The notes: a model not told the origin generated them from the letters alone. A stretch of 7,172 nucleotides of DNA from an uncultured Oscillibacter sp. (GCA_900551885.1 URXS01000097.1:1-7172); one strand, 5' to 3'; positions 1 through 5,382 are shown, counted from the stretch's first letter. Translations and numbers: made by a program.

Positions 1-221
1 AACCACCCCGGCAGGGGCCCGCCCGCCGCCCGGTCGATGGCCGGCAGCAGCAGGCTCCACACGGAGGCCGCCGTCATGACCCCGGCAGCAAAACCCAGCA
101 GCGTCCGCTGGGACCGGGGATGGGGCTCCCCGGAGAAAAAGAACACCAACGCGGCCCCCAGGGTGGTCATCAAAAAGGTGAACCCGGTACCAAGAGCCGC
201 CCAGTAAAGAGATTGCAGCAT
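1..221 (-). CDS. ZIP family metal transporter, N-terminal part
   Basis: This is the first 73 codons of a - strand gene whose 3' part lies beyond the left edge. Translation gives MLQSLYWAALGTGFTFLMTT, then LGAALVFFF and, after a short loop, LLGFAAGVMTAASVWSLLLP. That layout, a first transmembrane helix ending in GAALVFFF followed by a GFAAGVM.AAS.WSLL.PAI helix, is typical of the GufA-like branch of ZIP transporters. These are inner-membrane proteins that import divalent metals such as zinc, iron or manganese. The ATG at 221-219 is preceded by GGAAAGGCG about ten bases upstream, a moderate ribosome binding site. The metal-binding histidine-containing helices of the family lie outside the window, so substrate and intactness cannot be judged. 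The gene is divergent from guaD and unlikely to be functionally tied to it. Confidence 0.88.
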   Translation of the reverse strand, partial: MLQSLYWAALGTGFTFLMTTLGAALVFFFSGEPHPRSQRTLLGFAAGVMTAASVWSLLLPAIDRAAGGPLPGW

Positions 222-246
222 GTAAGATCAACGCCTTTCCGGAACT

Positions 247-261
247 GGGCGGAATCCGCCC
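247..261. repeat. Perfect inverted repeat at the predicted ZIP gene start site
   Basis: GGGCGG and CCGCCC arms (247-252 and 256-261) flank AAT. They sit directly downstream of the candidate - strand -10 box, where transcription would begin. It could be an operator for a metal-responsive regulator or a stabilising hairpin at the 5' end of the mRNA. The sequence cannot separate these, and short GC-only palindromes also arise by chance in GC-rich DNA. Confidence 0.4.
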
Positions 262-268
262 GTACGCC

Positions 269-274
269 AGTATA
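269..274 (-). promoter_or_regulatory. Candidate -10 box for the ZIP transporter gene
   Basis: On the - strand the bases read TATACT, five of six matching TATAAT, about 48 bases before the start codon. No convincing -35 is found 16-18 bases upstream; the closest is a weak CACCGG-like hexamer. A promoter with a poor -35 may need an activator, but that is inference. Confidence 0.35.
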
Positions 275-309
275 AGCGGCAGGGCCCCGTCCGGTGACGA
301 GGTATCTCC

Positions 310-341
310 ATTCCGGCGGCGCATCTTGCAATTCCGGCGGC
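310..341 (+). repeat. 11-bp direct repeat, 21-bp period, in the guaD promoter
   Basis: ATTCCGGCGGC occurs identically at 310-320 and 331-341. The 21-bp period places both copies on the same face of the helix, two turns apart. The first copy lies just upstream of the expected -35 position and the second fills the spacer between -35 and -10 of the predicted guaD promoter. This is the arrangement of a binding site for a dimeric regulator, so guaD may be under protein control in addition to its riboswitch. No regulator is encoded beside it. Confidence 0.5.
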
Positions 342-349
342 AATATGAT
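321..349 (+). promoter_or_regulatory. Predicted guaD promoter
   Basis: TATGAT at 344-349 matches five of six bases of the -10 consensus and would start transcription near 356, about 17 bases before the aptamer. The -35 position (321-327, GCATCTT) is poor. A weak -35 combined with the flanking direct repeat suggests activation or repression by a protein. The call rests on the -10 match and its placement upstream of the riboswitch. Confidence 0.5.
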
Positions 350-372
350 AAGGTGTAAGTGACCAGTCAAAG

Positions 373-439
373 ACTCATATAGGTTCGCTGACTATGGTGC
401 GAACGTCTCTACGGAGCCGCCCAAGGCTTCACTATGAGT
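373..439 (+). promoter_or_regulatory. Purine riboswitch aptamer, guanine type
   Basis: The three-way junction of the purine riboswitch family can be folded by eye. P1 is ACTCATA 373-379 with TATGAGT 433-439. P2 is GTTCGC 383-388 with GCGAAC 399-404. P3 is GGAGCC 413-418 with GGCTTC 425-430. Junction J2/3 reads GTCTCTAC (405-412), the same as in B. subtilis pbuG and nupG. The specificity base equivalent to C74 is C432 within ACTATG, which predicts guanine or hypoxanthine rather than adenine. Loop L2 contains TATGG and L3 is GCCCAA, so a G396/G397 to C420-C422 kissing contact is possible. Departures from consensus are one extra base in L2, a U-U mismatch closing P2, and an L3 lacking the usual CCGUAAA. 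The ligand is inferred from C432 and from the downstream guanine deaminase. Confidence 0.88.
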
Positions 440-484
440 GTCTGCCGGAGGGGGCTTTTCTCCTGTCCCGGCGGGCGCTTTTTT
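437..484 (+). terminator. Riboswitch expression platform: intrinsic terminator
   Basis: The hairpin pairs AGTGTCT (437-443) with GGGCGCT (473-479, with several G-U pairs), GCCGG (444-448) with CCGGC (468-472), and AGGGG (449-453) with CTCCT (460-464). It has a three-base bulge at 465-467, a GCTTTT loop, and a T run at 479-484. Its first three bases are the last three of the aptamer's P1 strand, so a ligand-stabilised P1 would strip the base of this stem and separate it from the T run. That is the logic of an ON switch, as in adenine-sensing pbuE. An alternative base pairing uses the P3 strand (415-422) with 473-479 and would be equally incompatible with the folded aptamer. Confidence 0.7.
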
Positions 485-517
485 GCTGTGTCCAGAAAAT
501 GAAAAGGAGATGGACTG

Positions 518-1789
518 ATGAGCTTGACGATTTTGAAGGGTACCGTCGTCTCCGCCCCGGCCCTGGGCCGGCTGGAAGTCACGGAGGGCGGCTATCTGGT
601 GGCGGAGGACGGCGTGATCCAAGGGGTGTTTCCCGTTCTGCCGGAGCAATACGCCGACGGAGAGGTTGAGGATTTTGGAAATGATTTGATCCTCCAGTCC
701 TTCGCGGACCTGCACCTCCACGCCCCCCAGTACCCCATGCTGGGCATGGGCATGGACCTGCCTCTGCTGGACTGGCTGAACGCCTACGCCTTCCCCACGG
801 AGGCCCGGTTCGCGGACCCGGGTTACGCACGGGAGATCTATCACCGCCTGGCCCGGGAGCTGATTGAAAACGGCACCACCCGGGTGTGCATGTTCTCCTC
901 CCTTCACACTGACGCCACGTTGATTCTGATGGAGGAGCTGGAGAAGGCCGGGGTCACTGGCTATGTGGGCAAGGTGAACATGGATCGCAACAGCCTGCCC
1001 GGCGTGCTGGAGGAAACCACGGAGGAATCCATGTCCGAGACCCTGCGCTGGTTGGAATGCTGCCAGGACTTCCATCTGGTAAAACCCATGCTGACCCCCC
1101 GGTTCACCCCTTCCTGCTCCGATACCTTGATGGCCTTCCTGGGGAAGCTGGCGGCGGAGCGGAACCTGCCGGTCCAGTCCCACCTGTCGGAAAACCAGGC
1201 GGAGGTTGCCTGGGTGAAGGAGCTCCACCCGGACTGCAAACAGTACTGGGAGACCTACGCCAAGTACGGTCTCTGGAACGGCCGCACTGTCATGGCCCAC
1301 TGCGTCTGGTCCGACGCCCGGGAGCGCGCCGCCATGAAGGAGGCCGGGGTGACCGTGGTCCACTGTGCCGACTCCAACCAGAACATCTGCTCCGGCGTGG
1401 CGCCGGTGCGGGTGATGCTGCAGGAGGGGCTGAAGGTGGCCCTGGGCAGCGACATCGCCGGCGGCGATGAGCTGCACATGTTCGATGTGGTGGCCTCTGC
1501 CGTGCGGACCTCCAAGGCCCGCCGGATTCTGGACGGCTGGCAGACAGACTTCCTGACCGTGGCGGAGGGCTGGTACTTGGGCACCTCCGCCGGGGCCGCC
1601 TACTTCGGCCAGCAGCCGGGCTTCGCCCCGGGCAATTCTCTCCACGCCCTGGTGCTCTCCGACAGCGGCCTGCCCCAACCCCACCCCCTCACTCCGGCGG
1701 AGCGGCTGGAGCGGGCGGTATACCTGCGGCAGGAAGATGCCATCCGGGCGGTGTGGAGCGGTGGAAAAAAGGTATTCTCCAGAGGCTAA
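518..1789 (+). CDS. guaD: Guanine deaminase
   Basis: This 423-residue amidohydrolase is predicted to convert guanine to xanthine and ammonia in the cytoplasm, the entry step of guanine catabolism and a source of nitrogen. The predicted metal site is complete: H66 and H68 in DLHLHAPQYPMLGMGMDLP, H222 and E225 in QSHLSEN, H261 in MAHCVWS, and D312 in LGSDIAGG. The segments GKVNMDRNS (about 151-159), TPRFTPSC (193-200) and SNQNICSGVAPVR (286-298) are guanine deaminase signatures that separate it from cytosine deaminase or chlorohydrolase relatives. Length matches the family (about 420-450). One small oddity is QSFADLH in place of the common PGFVDLH. The ATG at 518 is preceded by AAGGAG with an eight-base gap. 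The gene stands alone between its own riboswitch leader and its own terminator; no xanthine dehydrogenase or purine permease is in view. Confidence 0.95.
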   Translation: MSLTILKGTVVSAPALGRLEVTEGGYLVAEDGVIQGVFPVLPEQYADGEVEDFGNDLILQSFADLHLHAPQYPMLGMGMDLPLLDWLNAYAFPTEARFADPGYAREIYHRLARELIENGTTRVCMFSSLHTDATLILMEELEKAGVTGYVGKVNMDRNSLPGVLEETTEESMSETLRWLECCQDFHLVKPMLTPRFTPSCSDTLMAFLGKLAAERNLPVQSHLSENQAEVAWVKELHPDCKQYWETYAKYGLWNGRTVMAHCVWSDARERAAMKEAGVTVVHCADSNQNICSGVAPVRVMLQEGLKVALGSDIAGGDELHMFDVVASAVRTSKARRILDGWQTDFLTVAEGWYLGTSAGAAYFGQQPGFAPGNSLHALVLSDSGLPQPHPLTPAERLERAVYLRQEDAIRAVWSGGKKVFSRG

Positions 1790-1790
1790 G

Positions 1791-1830
1791 AAAGAACCGA
1801 GACGGGCCCAATGGTCTGCCTCGGTTCTTT
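1791..1830 (+). terminator. Intrinsic terminator of guaD, possibly bidirectional
   Basis: AAAGAACCGA (1791-1800) pairs with TCGGTTCTTT (1821-1830), extended by G1801-C1820, and the T run continues to 1834. It starts two bases after the guaD stop. The convergent lipoprotein gene ends at 1833, so the same hairpin read from the - strand probably ends that transcript too, although its T tract in that direction (TTTCTT) is weaker. Confidence 0.88.
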
Positions 1831-1832
1831 TT

Positions 1833-2315
1833 TTATTCCGCGAATTGCGCCGGGTCCCGGAGAGCCGCCGCGGTATCCGGCAGGGCCTCGGTGGTAAACG
1901 TCAGCAGCTCTCCCAGGTCCTCTGTCGGCAGGATCCCCGCCAGATCCTCCAGCGCGGAGGTCACCACCTCCGTGGTGATCTGGTCATGGTCCTTCCGGAC
2001 CGTAAGGCGAAAAGCCTCCAAATATTCCCGCTCCGCCGCCAGGTCCTCTCCGGCGTGGACGGTGGCCTCCTGCCAGCAGACATAGACGTAAAGGGGGTCG
2101 CCTTCCGCGCTACCGGCATGGCTGATCTCCATGCCCGCCGTGTTCACCAGCTCATCGATCTGCTCCACACGTTTCTGGTCTTGCACCGTGTACAGCGTCT
2201 CACCGGCGCCGTCCAGGATCTCATAATAGTGGGTCTTTTCGGCCTCATCCGTTTTTCCGCCGCAGGCGGTCAGGACCAAGGCCATCATCGTCAATAGCAG
2301 AGCGATCTTTTTCAT
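1833..2315 (-). CDS. Small lipoprotein of unknown function
   Basis: I do not recognise this protein beyond its signal. It has 160 residues starting MKKIALLLTMMALVLTACGG, a type II signal peptide with lipobox LTAC and the lipidated cysteine at residue 18, so the mature protein is expected on the outer face of the cytoplasmic membrane. The mature part is acidic and looks mixed alpha/beta, including YVYVCWQEATVH near 76-87 and an EREYLEAFRLTVRK helix near 94-107; no domain is evident. An ATG 60 bases further upstream is in frame, but the start at 2315 is chosen because the signal peptide begins there and GGGAGGAAG precedes it at proper spacing. It is the last gene of the cluster, 63 bases after another lipoprotein that shares only the signal peptide type. 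Confidence 0.8.
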   Translation of the reverse strand: MKKIALLLTMMALVLTACGGKTDEAEKTHYYEILDGAGETLYTVQDQKRVEQIDELVNTAGMEISHAGSAEGDPLYVYVCWQEATVHAGEDLAAEREYLEAFRLTVRKDHDQITTEVVTSALEDLAGILPTEDLGELLTFTTEALPDTAAALRDPAQFAE

Positions 2316-2378
2316 CAGGCTTCCTCCCGCATCCATCGTCATTGTCAGCAATGCATCCCCCGTCCGGGGCCGCACCGC

Positions 2379-2876
2379 TCAGGTGTCCAGCTTGCAAAAA
2401 TACAGCGTGTTGCTGTCGGTATCGTAGAGCGCCAGGGTGAGGTTCAGGGAGAACCGCTCCAAAAGGTTCTGCCCGTCCCCGGCGTCACTGTGCCGGTCGA
2501 TCAGGCGGTAATAGCCGTTCTGGACCTCCGGCAGCAGCGGTTCTTCCGCGTCGTCCGTCAGGTACGGCCCCACGCTGGAGGTCTCGTCCGACACCCCGTA
2601 GGCCAGGGCCTGCGCCGTCTGGTCCATAGGCAGGGCGCTCCACGCGGAATCGCCTTCGATCTCCTGTGCCACCTGATCATCTGCGAAGCTGAAAACCACG
2701 CAGGACACACCGTCTCCATTTCCGCTGTGGGTATCGTAATCGGATACCTCACTGCCGCCGGACACATCGATCTCCAGCTCTTTTGAAACCGCATCCTGCG
2801 GGTCGGCGGCGCCGCAGGCGGTCAAAGCAACCAGCAAGGCGGACATCATACCCGCAGCCAGCAGCCGTTTTTTCAT
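2379..2876 (-). CDS. Small lipoprotein of unknown function
   Basis: This 165-residue protein begins MKKRLLAAGMMSALLVALTA and then C21, a lipoprotein signal with lipobox LTAC, so it should be exported and membrane-anchored. The mature region is strongly acidic. It begins with a Ser/Gly/Asp-rich linker (about 40-57) and ends in LNLTLALYDTDSNTLYFCKL, a beta-rich segment. I have only a vague impression of similar tails in hypothetical proteins of gut Clostridia and do not assign a family. AAAGGAGA lies ten bases before the ATG. The gene starts 21 bases after the stop of the COG2426 membrane protein gene, so the two are very likely on one transcript. This may mean a link with that protein or with the ABC transporter further upstream, but no substrate-binding fold is visible. 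Confidence 0.82.
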   Translation of the reverse strand: MKKRLLAAGMMSALLVALTACGAADPQDAVSKELEIDVSGGSEVSDYDTHSGNGDGVSCVVFSFADDQVAQEIEGDSAWSALPMDQTAQALAYGVSDETSSVGPYLTDDAEEPLLPEVQNGYYRLIDRHSDAGDGQNLLERFSLNLTLALYDTDSNTLYFCKLDT

Positions 2877-2897
2877 TATGATAATCTCCTTTCGGAT

Positions 2898-3365
2898 TCA
2901 AAACAGATGCACCAGTCCCATGGTCAACACCGTGATGATGGCGCCGGCGATCGCCACGCCCAGAAAAATAGCGGGTACCGCGTGGCGCATCCGGATATCC
3001 AGCAGGGCCGCCACCAGGGCGCCGGTCCAGGCGCCGGTGCCCGGCAGGGGAATGGCCACCAGGATCACCAGACCCAGCAGCCGGTAACGGCGCACCAGGC
3101 GCCCCTTCAGGTGGGCCCGGCGCTCCAGCCAGACGATCTTCGGCCCCAGCAGCTTCGTGTCGCGCAGCCAGGCAAAGGCCCGGCGGACCAGCAACAAAAT
3201 AAAGGGCACCGGCACCATGTTCCCCAGGATGGCGGCGATACAGGCCGCGGCCGGCGGCAAGCCCGCCGCCACACCTACCGGGATAGCGCCCCGCAGCTCC
3301 ACCACCGGCACCATGGCGGTGAGGAAGGTCAGCAGCAATTCGTGGAACATGGTCTCAACCGGCAT
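2898..3365 (-). CDS. COG2426-type small multidrug export membrane protein
   Basis: This is a 155-residue integral membrane protein resembling the family annotated as putative small multidrug export protein (COG2426, Sm_multidrug_ex). The family's transport role is weakly supported. The ELRGAIPVG motif (about residues 23-31) is characteristic. Hydrophobic segments cover roughly 8-22, 33-60, 95-112 and 130-153, with a basic cytoplasmic-looking stretch WLERRAHLKGRLVRRYR between. The ATG at 3365 is chosen because GGAGG lies eight bases upstream. An in-frame TTG at 3380 overlaps that ribosome binding site and is unlikely to be used. It sits between the ABC permease and the two lipoprotein genes on the same strand, consistent with a shared envelope function, which is inference. 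Confidence 0.82.
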   Translation of the reverse strand: MPVETMFHELLLTFLTAMVPVVELRGAIPVGVAAGLPPAAACIAAILGNMVPVPFILLLVRRAFAWLRDTKLLGPKIVWLERRAHLKGRLVRRYRLLGLVILVAIPLPGTGAWTGALVAALLDIRMRHAVPAIFLGVAIAGAIITVLTMGLVHLF

Positions 3366-3395
3366 CCGGACATCCTCCAAATTTCGTAGTCATTC

Positions 3396-3423
3396 CCGGG
3401 GGCGGGCTGTGCGCCGCCCCCGG
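3396..3423. repeat. GC-only 10-bp intergenic hairpin between permease and export gene
   Basis: CCGGGGGCGG (3396-3405) pairs perfectly with CCGCCCCCGG (3414-3423) around an eight-base loop. No T run follows on either strand, so it is not a standard intrinsic terminator. In an mRNA running from the permease into the COG2426 gene it could protect the upstream message from 3' exonucleases or lower expression of the downstream genes. It sits about 17 bases downstream of the permease stop. Confidence 0.6.
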
Positions 3424-3439
3424 ACACGTATGGTTTAGT

Positions 3440-4252
3440 TTACTCCAGATTCAGCCGTTTCTTCAAGAAATAAGTGGTTACAAAATAGAAGATGGCTCCA
3501 TAGACCGCCGACAGCACCAACAGCAGGCAGATTCCAAGGTGTACACCGGCCATGGCGTCTAGCTGGATATCCAGAGTGGACAGAAACTCGAACAGAGGGG
3601 AGCCATCCAGGCTCACCAGCAGCACCGTGCCCACGATCTGGCTGACAAACTGGAAGGCGAAGAAGAACACCACCGACAGGGCCATCTTGTGGTTGGAGAA
3701 GCTGTGGCCCACGGCCATGGCGGCATAGAACTGCAGGGCGAAGGCGGCGCCGCTGACGAAGCACAGCGCCAGCAGTTCCAGGGCGATGGCGGTGCCATTG
3801 AGGGCATAGTAGGCGGTCATGTTCTCCAGAATCTGGTGCATGACCTGGAAGAAATCCATCACAAATCCCACCTGATATACCGCTATCACGCAGGCCAGCA
3901 TCACCACTACGGCGGTAGCGGCAAACCATACCACGGAGACGATCAGCTTGCTCCACACCTGCTGGTGGACGGAGGCTGGCAGGGTGAACATGATGTAACC
4001 CTCGTCCCGCAGGAGATTTCGGTAAAACCGCTGGAGCATCAGCGCAAAACTCATGAAGCACACGCCGATGATGGCCACCACAAAGGCCATGACCACCAGC
4101 GTCCCCAGGATGTTCAGCAGCCGGTTGTCCGCACTGTCCATGACCCGGGTGGAAAAATTGGCGCACAGTGCCGTCACCAGCAGCACCAGATACAGCGGGC
4201 CCATGATGCGCCCGGTGGCACGAAACTCGTGCTTTAACAGCTTCCTCAGCAT
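3440..4252 (-). CDS. ABC-2-type transporter permease
   Basis: This 270-residue polytopic membrane protein is the membrane partner of the ATPase encoded just upstream. About six hydrophobic segments can be seen, roughly at residues 15-33, 44-72, 103-128, 150-182, 190-213 and 240-264. The N-terminal MLRKLLKHEFRATGR is the amphipathic basic lead-in common in this permease type, and RDEGYIMFTLPAS (near 82-94) is a loop often seen in Clostridia homologues. It overlaps the ATPase gene by seven bases (ATGCTGA), indicating translational coupling, and GGGAGGTG lies inside the ATPase gene at good spacing. A longer ORF in another frame over the same stretch is a shadow. The substrate is unknown; GntR-linked ABC modules of this sort are often induced by cell-envelope-active antibiotics. 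Confidence 0.87.
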   Translation of the reverse strand: MLRKLLKHEFRATGRIMGPLYLVLLVTALCANFSTRVMDSADNRLLNILGTLVVMAFVVAIIGVCFMSFALMLQRFYRNLLRDEGYIMFTLPASVHQQVWSKLIVSVVWFAATAVVVMLACVIAVYQVGFVMDFFQVMHQILENMTAYYALNGTAIALELLALCFVSGAAFALQFYAAMAVGHSFSNHKMALSVVFFFAFQFVSQIVGTVLLVSLDGSPLFEFLSTLDIQLDAMAGVHLGICLLLVLSAVYGAIFYFVTTYFLKKRLNLE

Positions 4253-4941
4253 TTGAACACCTCCCGGAACAGTGCGTCCACACTCATGCCTTTCTCCTCC
4301 CGGATCTGGTCCACGGAGGACTGGAGCATCACCTGGCCCTGGTTGATAAAGATGACCTCATCCAGGATTTTCTCCACATCGGCGATCAGGTGTGTGGAAA
4401 TCACCACCGCCGCCTCGGGGTTGTAGTTGCTGATAATGGTGGAGAGGATGTAGTCCCGGGTGGCGGGGTCCACACCGCCGATGGGCTCATCCAGCAGATA
4501 CAGCTTCGCCGCCCGGCTCATGACCATGATGAGCTGCACCTTCTCCCGGGTGCCCTTGCTCATCTGCTTGATTCGCTGGGTCTGGCGGATGTTCAGATGC
4601 TGCAGCATCTCCTCCGCCGCCTCCCGGCGGAAATCCGCGTAGAAGTCCCCGTAAAAATCCATCAACTGCCGCACCGACATCCAGGTGGGGATGCAGGTGC
4701 GCTCCGGCAGATAGCTGACGGCGGCGTGGGATTCCTTCCCCGGCGCCATACCGCATACCAATACCTCACCCTCGCTGGGCGTCAGCAGGCCGTTGGCCAG
4801 CTTGATGAGGGTGGTCTTGCCACTGCCGTTGGGACCCAGCAGCCCCACGATCCGCCCCGGCTCGATGGTGAGATTCACATGGGTCAGAGCCGGCGCACCG
4901 CCGTACTGCTTGCTCAAATCCTTACACTCCAGAACTGCCAT
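4246..4941 (-). CDS. ABC transporter ATP-binding protein, GntR-linked type
   Basis: This 231-residue nucleotide-binding subunit should hydrolyse ATP on the cytoplasmic side to drive the adjacent permease. Visible motifs are Walker A GPNGSGKTT (36-44), Walker B LYLLDEP (147-153), D-loop GGVDP (155-159) and switch histidine H184 in STH. The ABC signature is the degenerate MSKGTREK (127-134) instead of LSGGQ, and the Q-loop position reads YLPE (77-80); both variations are common in YtrB/BcrA-like ATPases linked to GntR regulators, so they are not signs of decay. Length is typical for a short exporter ATPase. GAGGAGGG precedes the ATG, and the gene overlaps the regulator's 3' end by 20 bases. Confidence 0.95.
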   Translation of the reverse strand: MAVLECKDLSKQYGGAPALTHVNLTIEPGRIVGLLGPNGSGKTTLIKLANGLLTPSEGEVLVCGMAPGKESHAAVSYLPERTCIPTWMSVRQLMDFYGDFYADFRREAAEEMLQHLNIRQTQRIKQMSKGTREKVQLIMVMSRAAKLYLLDEPIGGVDPATRDYILSTIISNYNPEAAVVISTHLIADVEKILDEVIFINQGQVMLQSSVDQIREEKGMSVDALFREVFKC

Positions 4942-5314
4942 TGTTGCTTCCCTCCTCGGATATCTCCCGGCGCATCAGCGCCAGAACCTCTTCCCGGTCA
5001 TAGCCCAGACGGGTCATGGCCTCCCAAAACGCCTGGATATGCCGCTGCGCCAGGCTCCGCTTCACATTGTCAATCATCCTCTGGTCCTCCGTCACGAATC
5101 TGCCGGCGGTCCGCTGCGAGTACACCAGACCGTCCCGTTCCAGCTCCGCCAGTGCCCGCTGCATGGTGTTGGGGTTCACCCCGGCCTCTGTGGCCAGGTC
5201 CCGCACCGATGGCAGCCGCTCTCCCGGCGGAAACGCGCCGGAGACAATGCCCACCTGAATCTGATCAATCAGTTGGGAGTAAATGGGCGCGTCGTTGGAA
5301 AACTGCCACTTCAC
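4922..5314 (-). CDS. GntR family transcriptional regulator, YtrA-like
   Basis: This 130-residue DNA-binding protein starts with GTG; AGGAGG lies seven bases upstream. The winged helix covers about residues 10-75, with GERLPSVRDLA (31-41), recognition helix GVNPNTMQRALAELERDGL (45-63) and wing YSQRTAGRFV (65-74). The tail of only about 55 residues, rather than a large effector domain, places it in the YtrA subfamily, whose members usually repress an ABC transporter in their own operon. That matches the context exactly: the ATPase and permease genes follow with overlaps, and a long palindrome lies over the promoter immediately upstream. The inducer is unknown and cannot be read from the sequence. 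Confidence 0.93.
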   Translation of the reverse strand: MKWQFSNDAPIYSQLIDQIQVGIVSGAFPPGERLPSVRDLATEAGVNPNTMQRALAELERDGLVYSQRTAGRFVTEDQRMIDNVKRSLAQRHIQAFWEAMTRLGYDREEVLALMRREISEEGSNNGSSGV

Positions 5315-5329
5315 GGAAACACCTCCTCT

Positions 5330-5365
5330 TGTGTTGTTGTACTAAGCAATTAATACAATAACACA
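5330..5365. promoter_or_regulatory. 36-bp imperfect palindrome, likely GntR operator
   Basis: TGTGTTGTTGTACTAA (5330-5345) and TTAATACAATAACACA (5350-5365) are inverted arms matching at 14 of 16 positions around a four-base centre. The site covers the -10 box and expected start point of the regulator-ABC operon and ends 16 bases before the GntR start codon. The inner TGTACTA..TARTACA core resembles operators reported for YtrA-like regulators. Binding by the neighbouring GntR protein and autorepression are inferred. Confidence 0.8.
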
Positions 5366-5382
5366 TTTTCTCTGTTTGTCAA
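5355..5382 (-). promoter_or_regulatory. Promoter of the GntR-ABC operon
   Basis: Read on the - strand, a perfect TTGACA (5382-5377) is followed after 16 bases by TATTGT (5360-5355), four of six matching TATAAT. The AT-rich region stands out from its GC-rich surroundings. The -10 box lies in the right arm of the palindrome, so repressor binding would exclude RNA polymerase. Confidence 0.75.

Noticed and set aside
127..134. Degenerate ABC signature in the ATPase as a sign of inactivity (residue numbers of the 4246-4941 protein)
   Set aside because: MSKGTREK-type signatures and a missing Q-loop glutamine are common in GntR-linked ABC ATPases, while Walker A, Walker B, D-loop and switch histidine are all intact.
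170..370. 66-residue - strand frame near the ZIP gene start
   Set aside because: It overlaps the N-terminus of the ZIP transporter in another frame and crosses the predicted promoters of both divergent genes. No ribosome binding site or family resemblance.
373..439. Adenine riboswitch
   Set aside because: The base that pairs with the ligand is C (432), not U, and the downstream gene is a guanine deaminase.
392..1684. 430-residue open frame on the - strand opposite guaD
   Set aside because: It is antisense to a gene with complete guanine deaminase motifs. Its translation is His/Gly/Gln/Val-rich without any domain, which is the usual result of reading GC-biased codons backwards. It would also overlap the riboswitch.
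3366..3380. In-frame TTG start for the COG2426 protein, five codons earlier
   Set aside because: The TTG is the beginning of the TTGGAGG ribosome binding site that serves the ATG at 3365, so a ribosome could not use both.
3435..4283. 282-residue - strand frame overlapping the ABC permease
   Set aside because: The alternative frame gives a clear multi-span permease with a ribosome binding site and a translational overlap with the ATPase. This longer frame yields a Gly/His/Arg-rich sequence with no membrane segments.
4390..5361. 323-residue open frame on the + strand opposite the ABC ATPase and GntR genes
   Set aside because: It spans two well-supported - strand genes, has low-complexity Pro/Ala/His-rich composition, and shows no motif or ribosome binding site.
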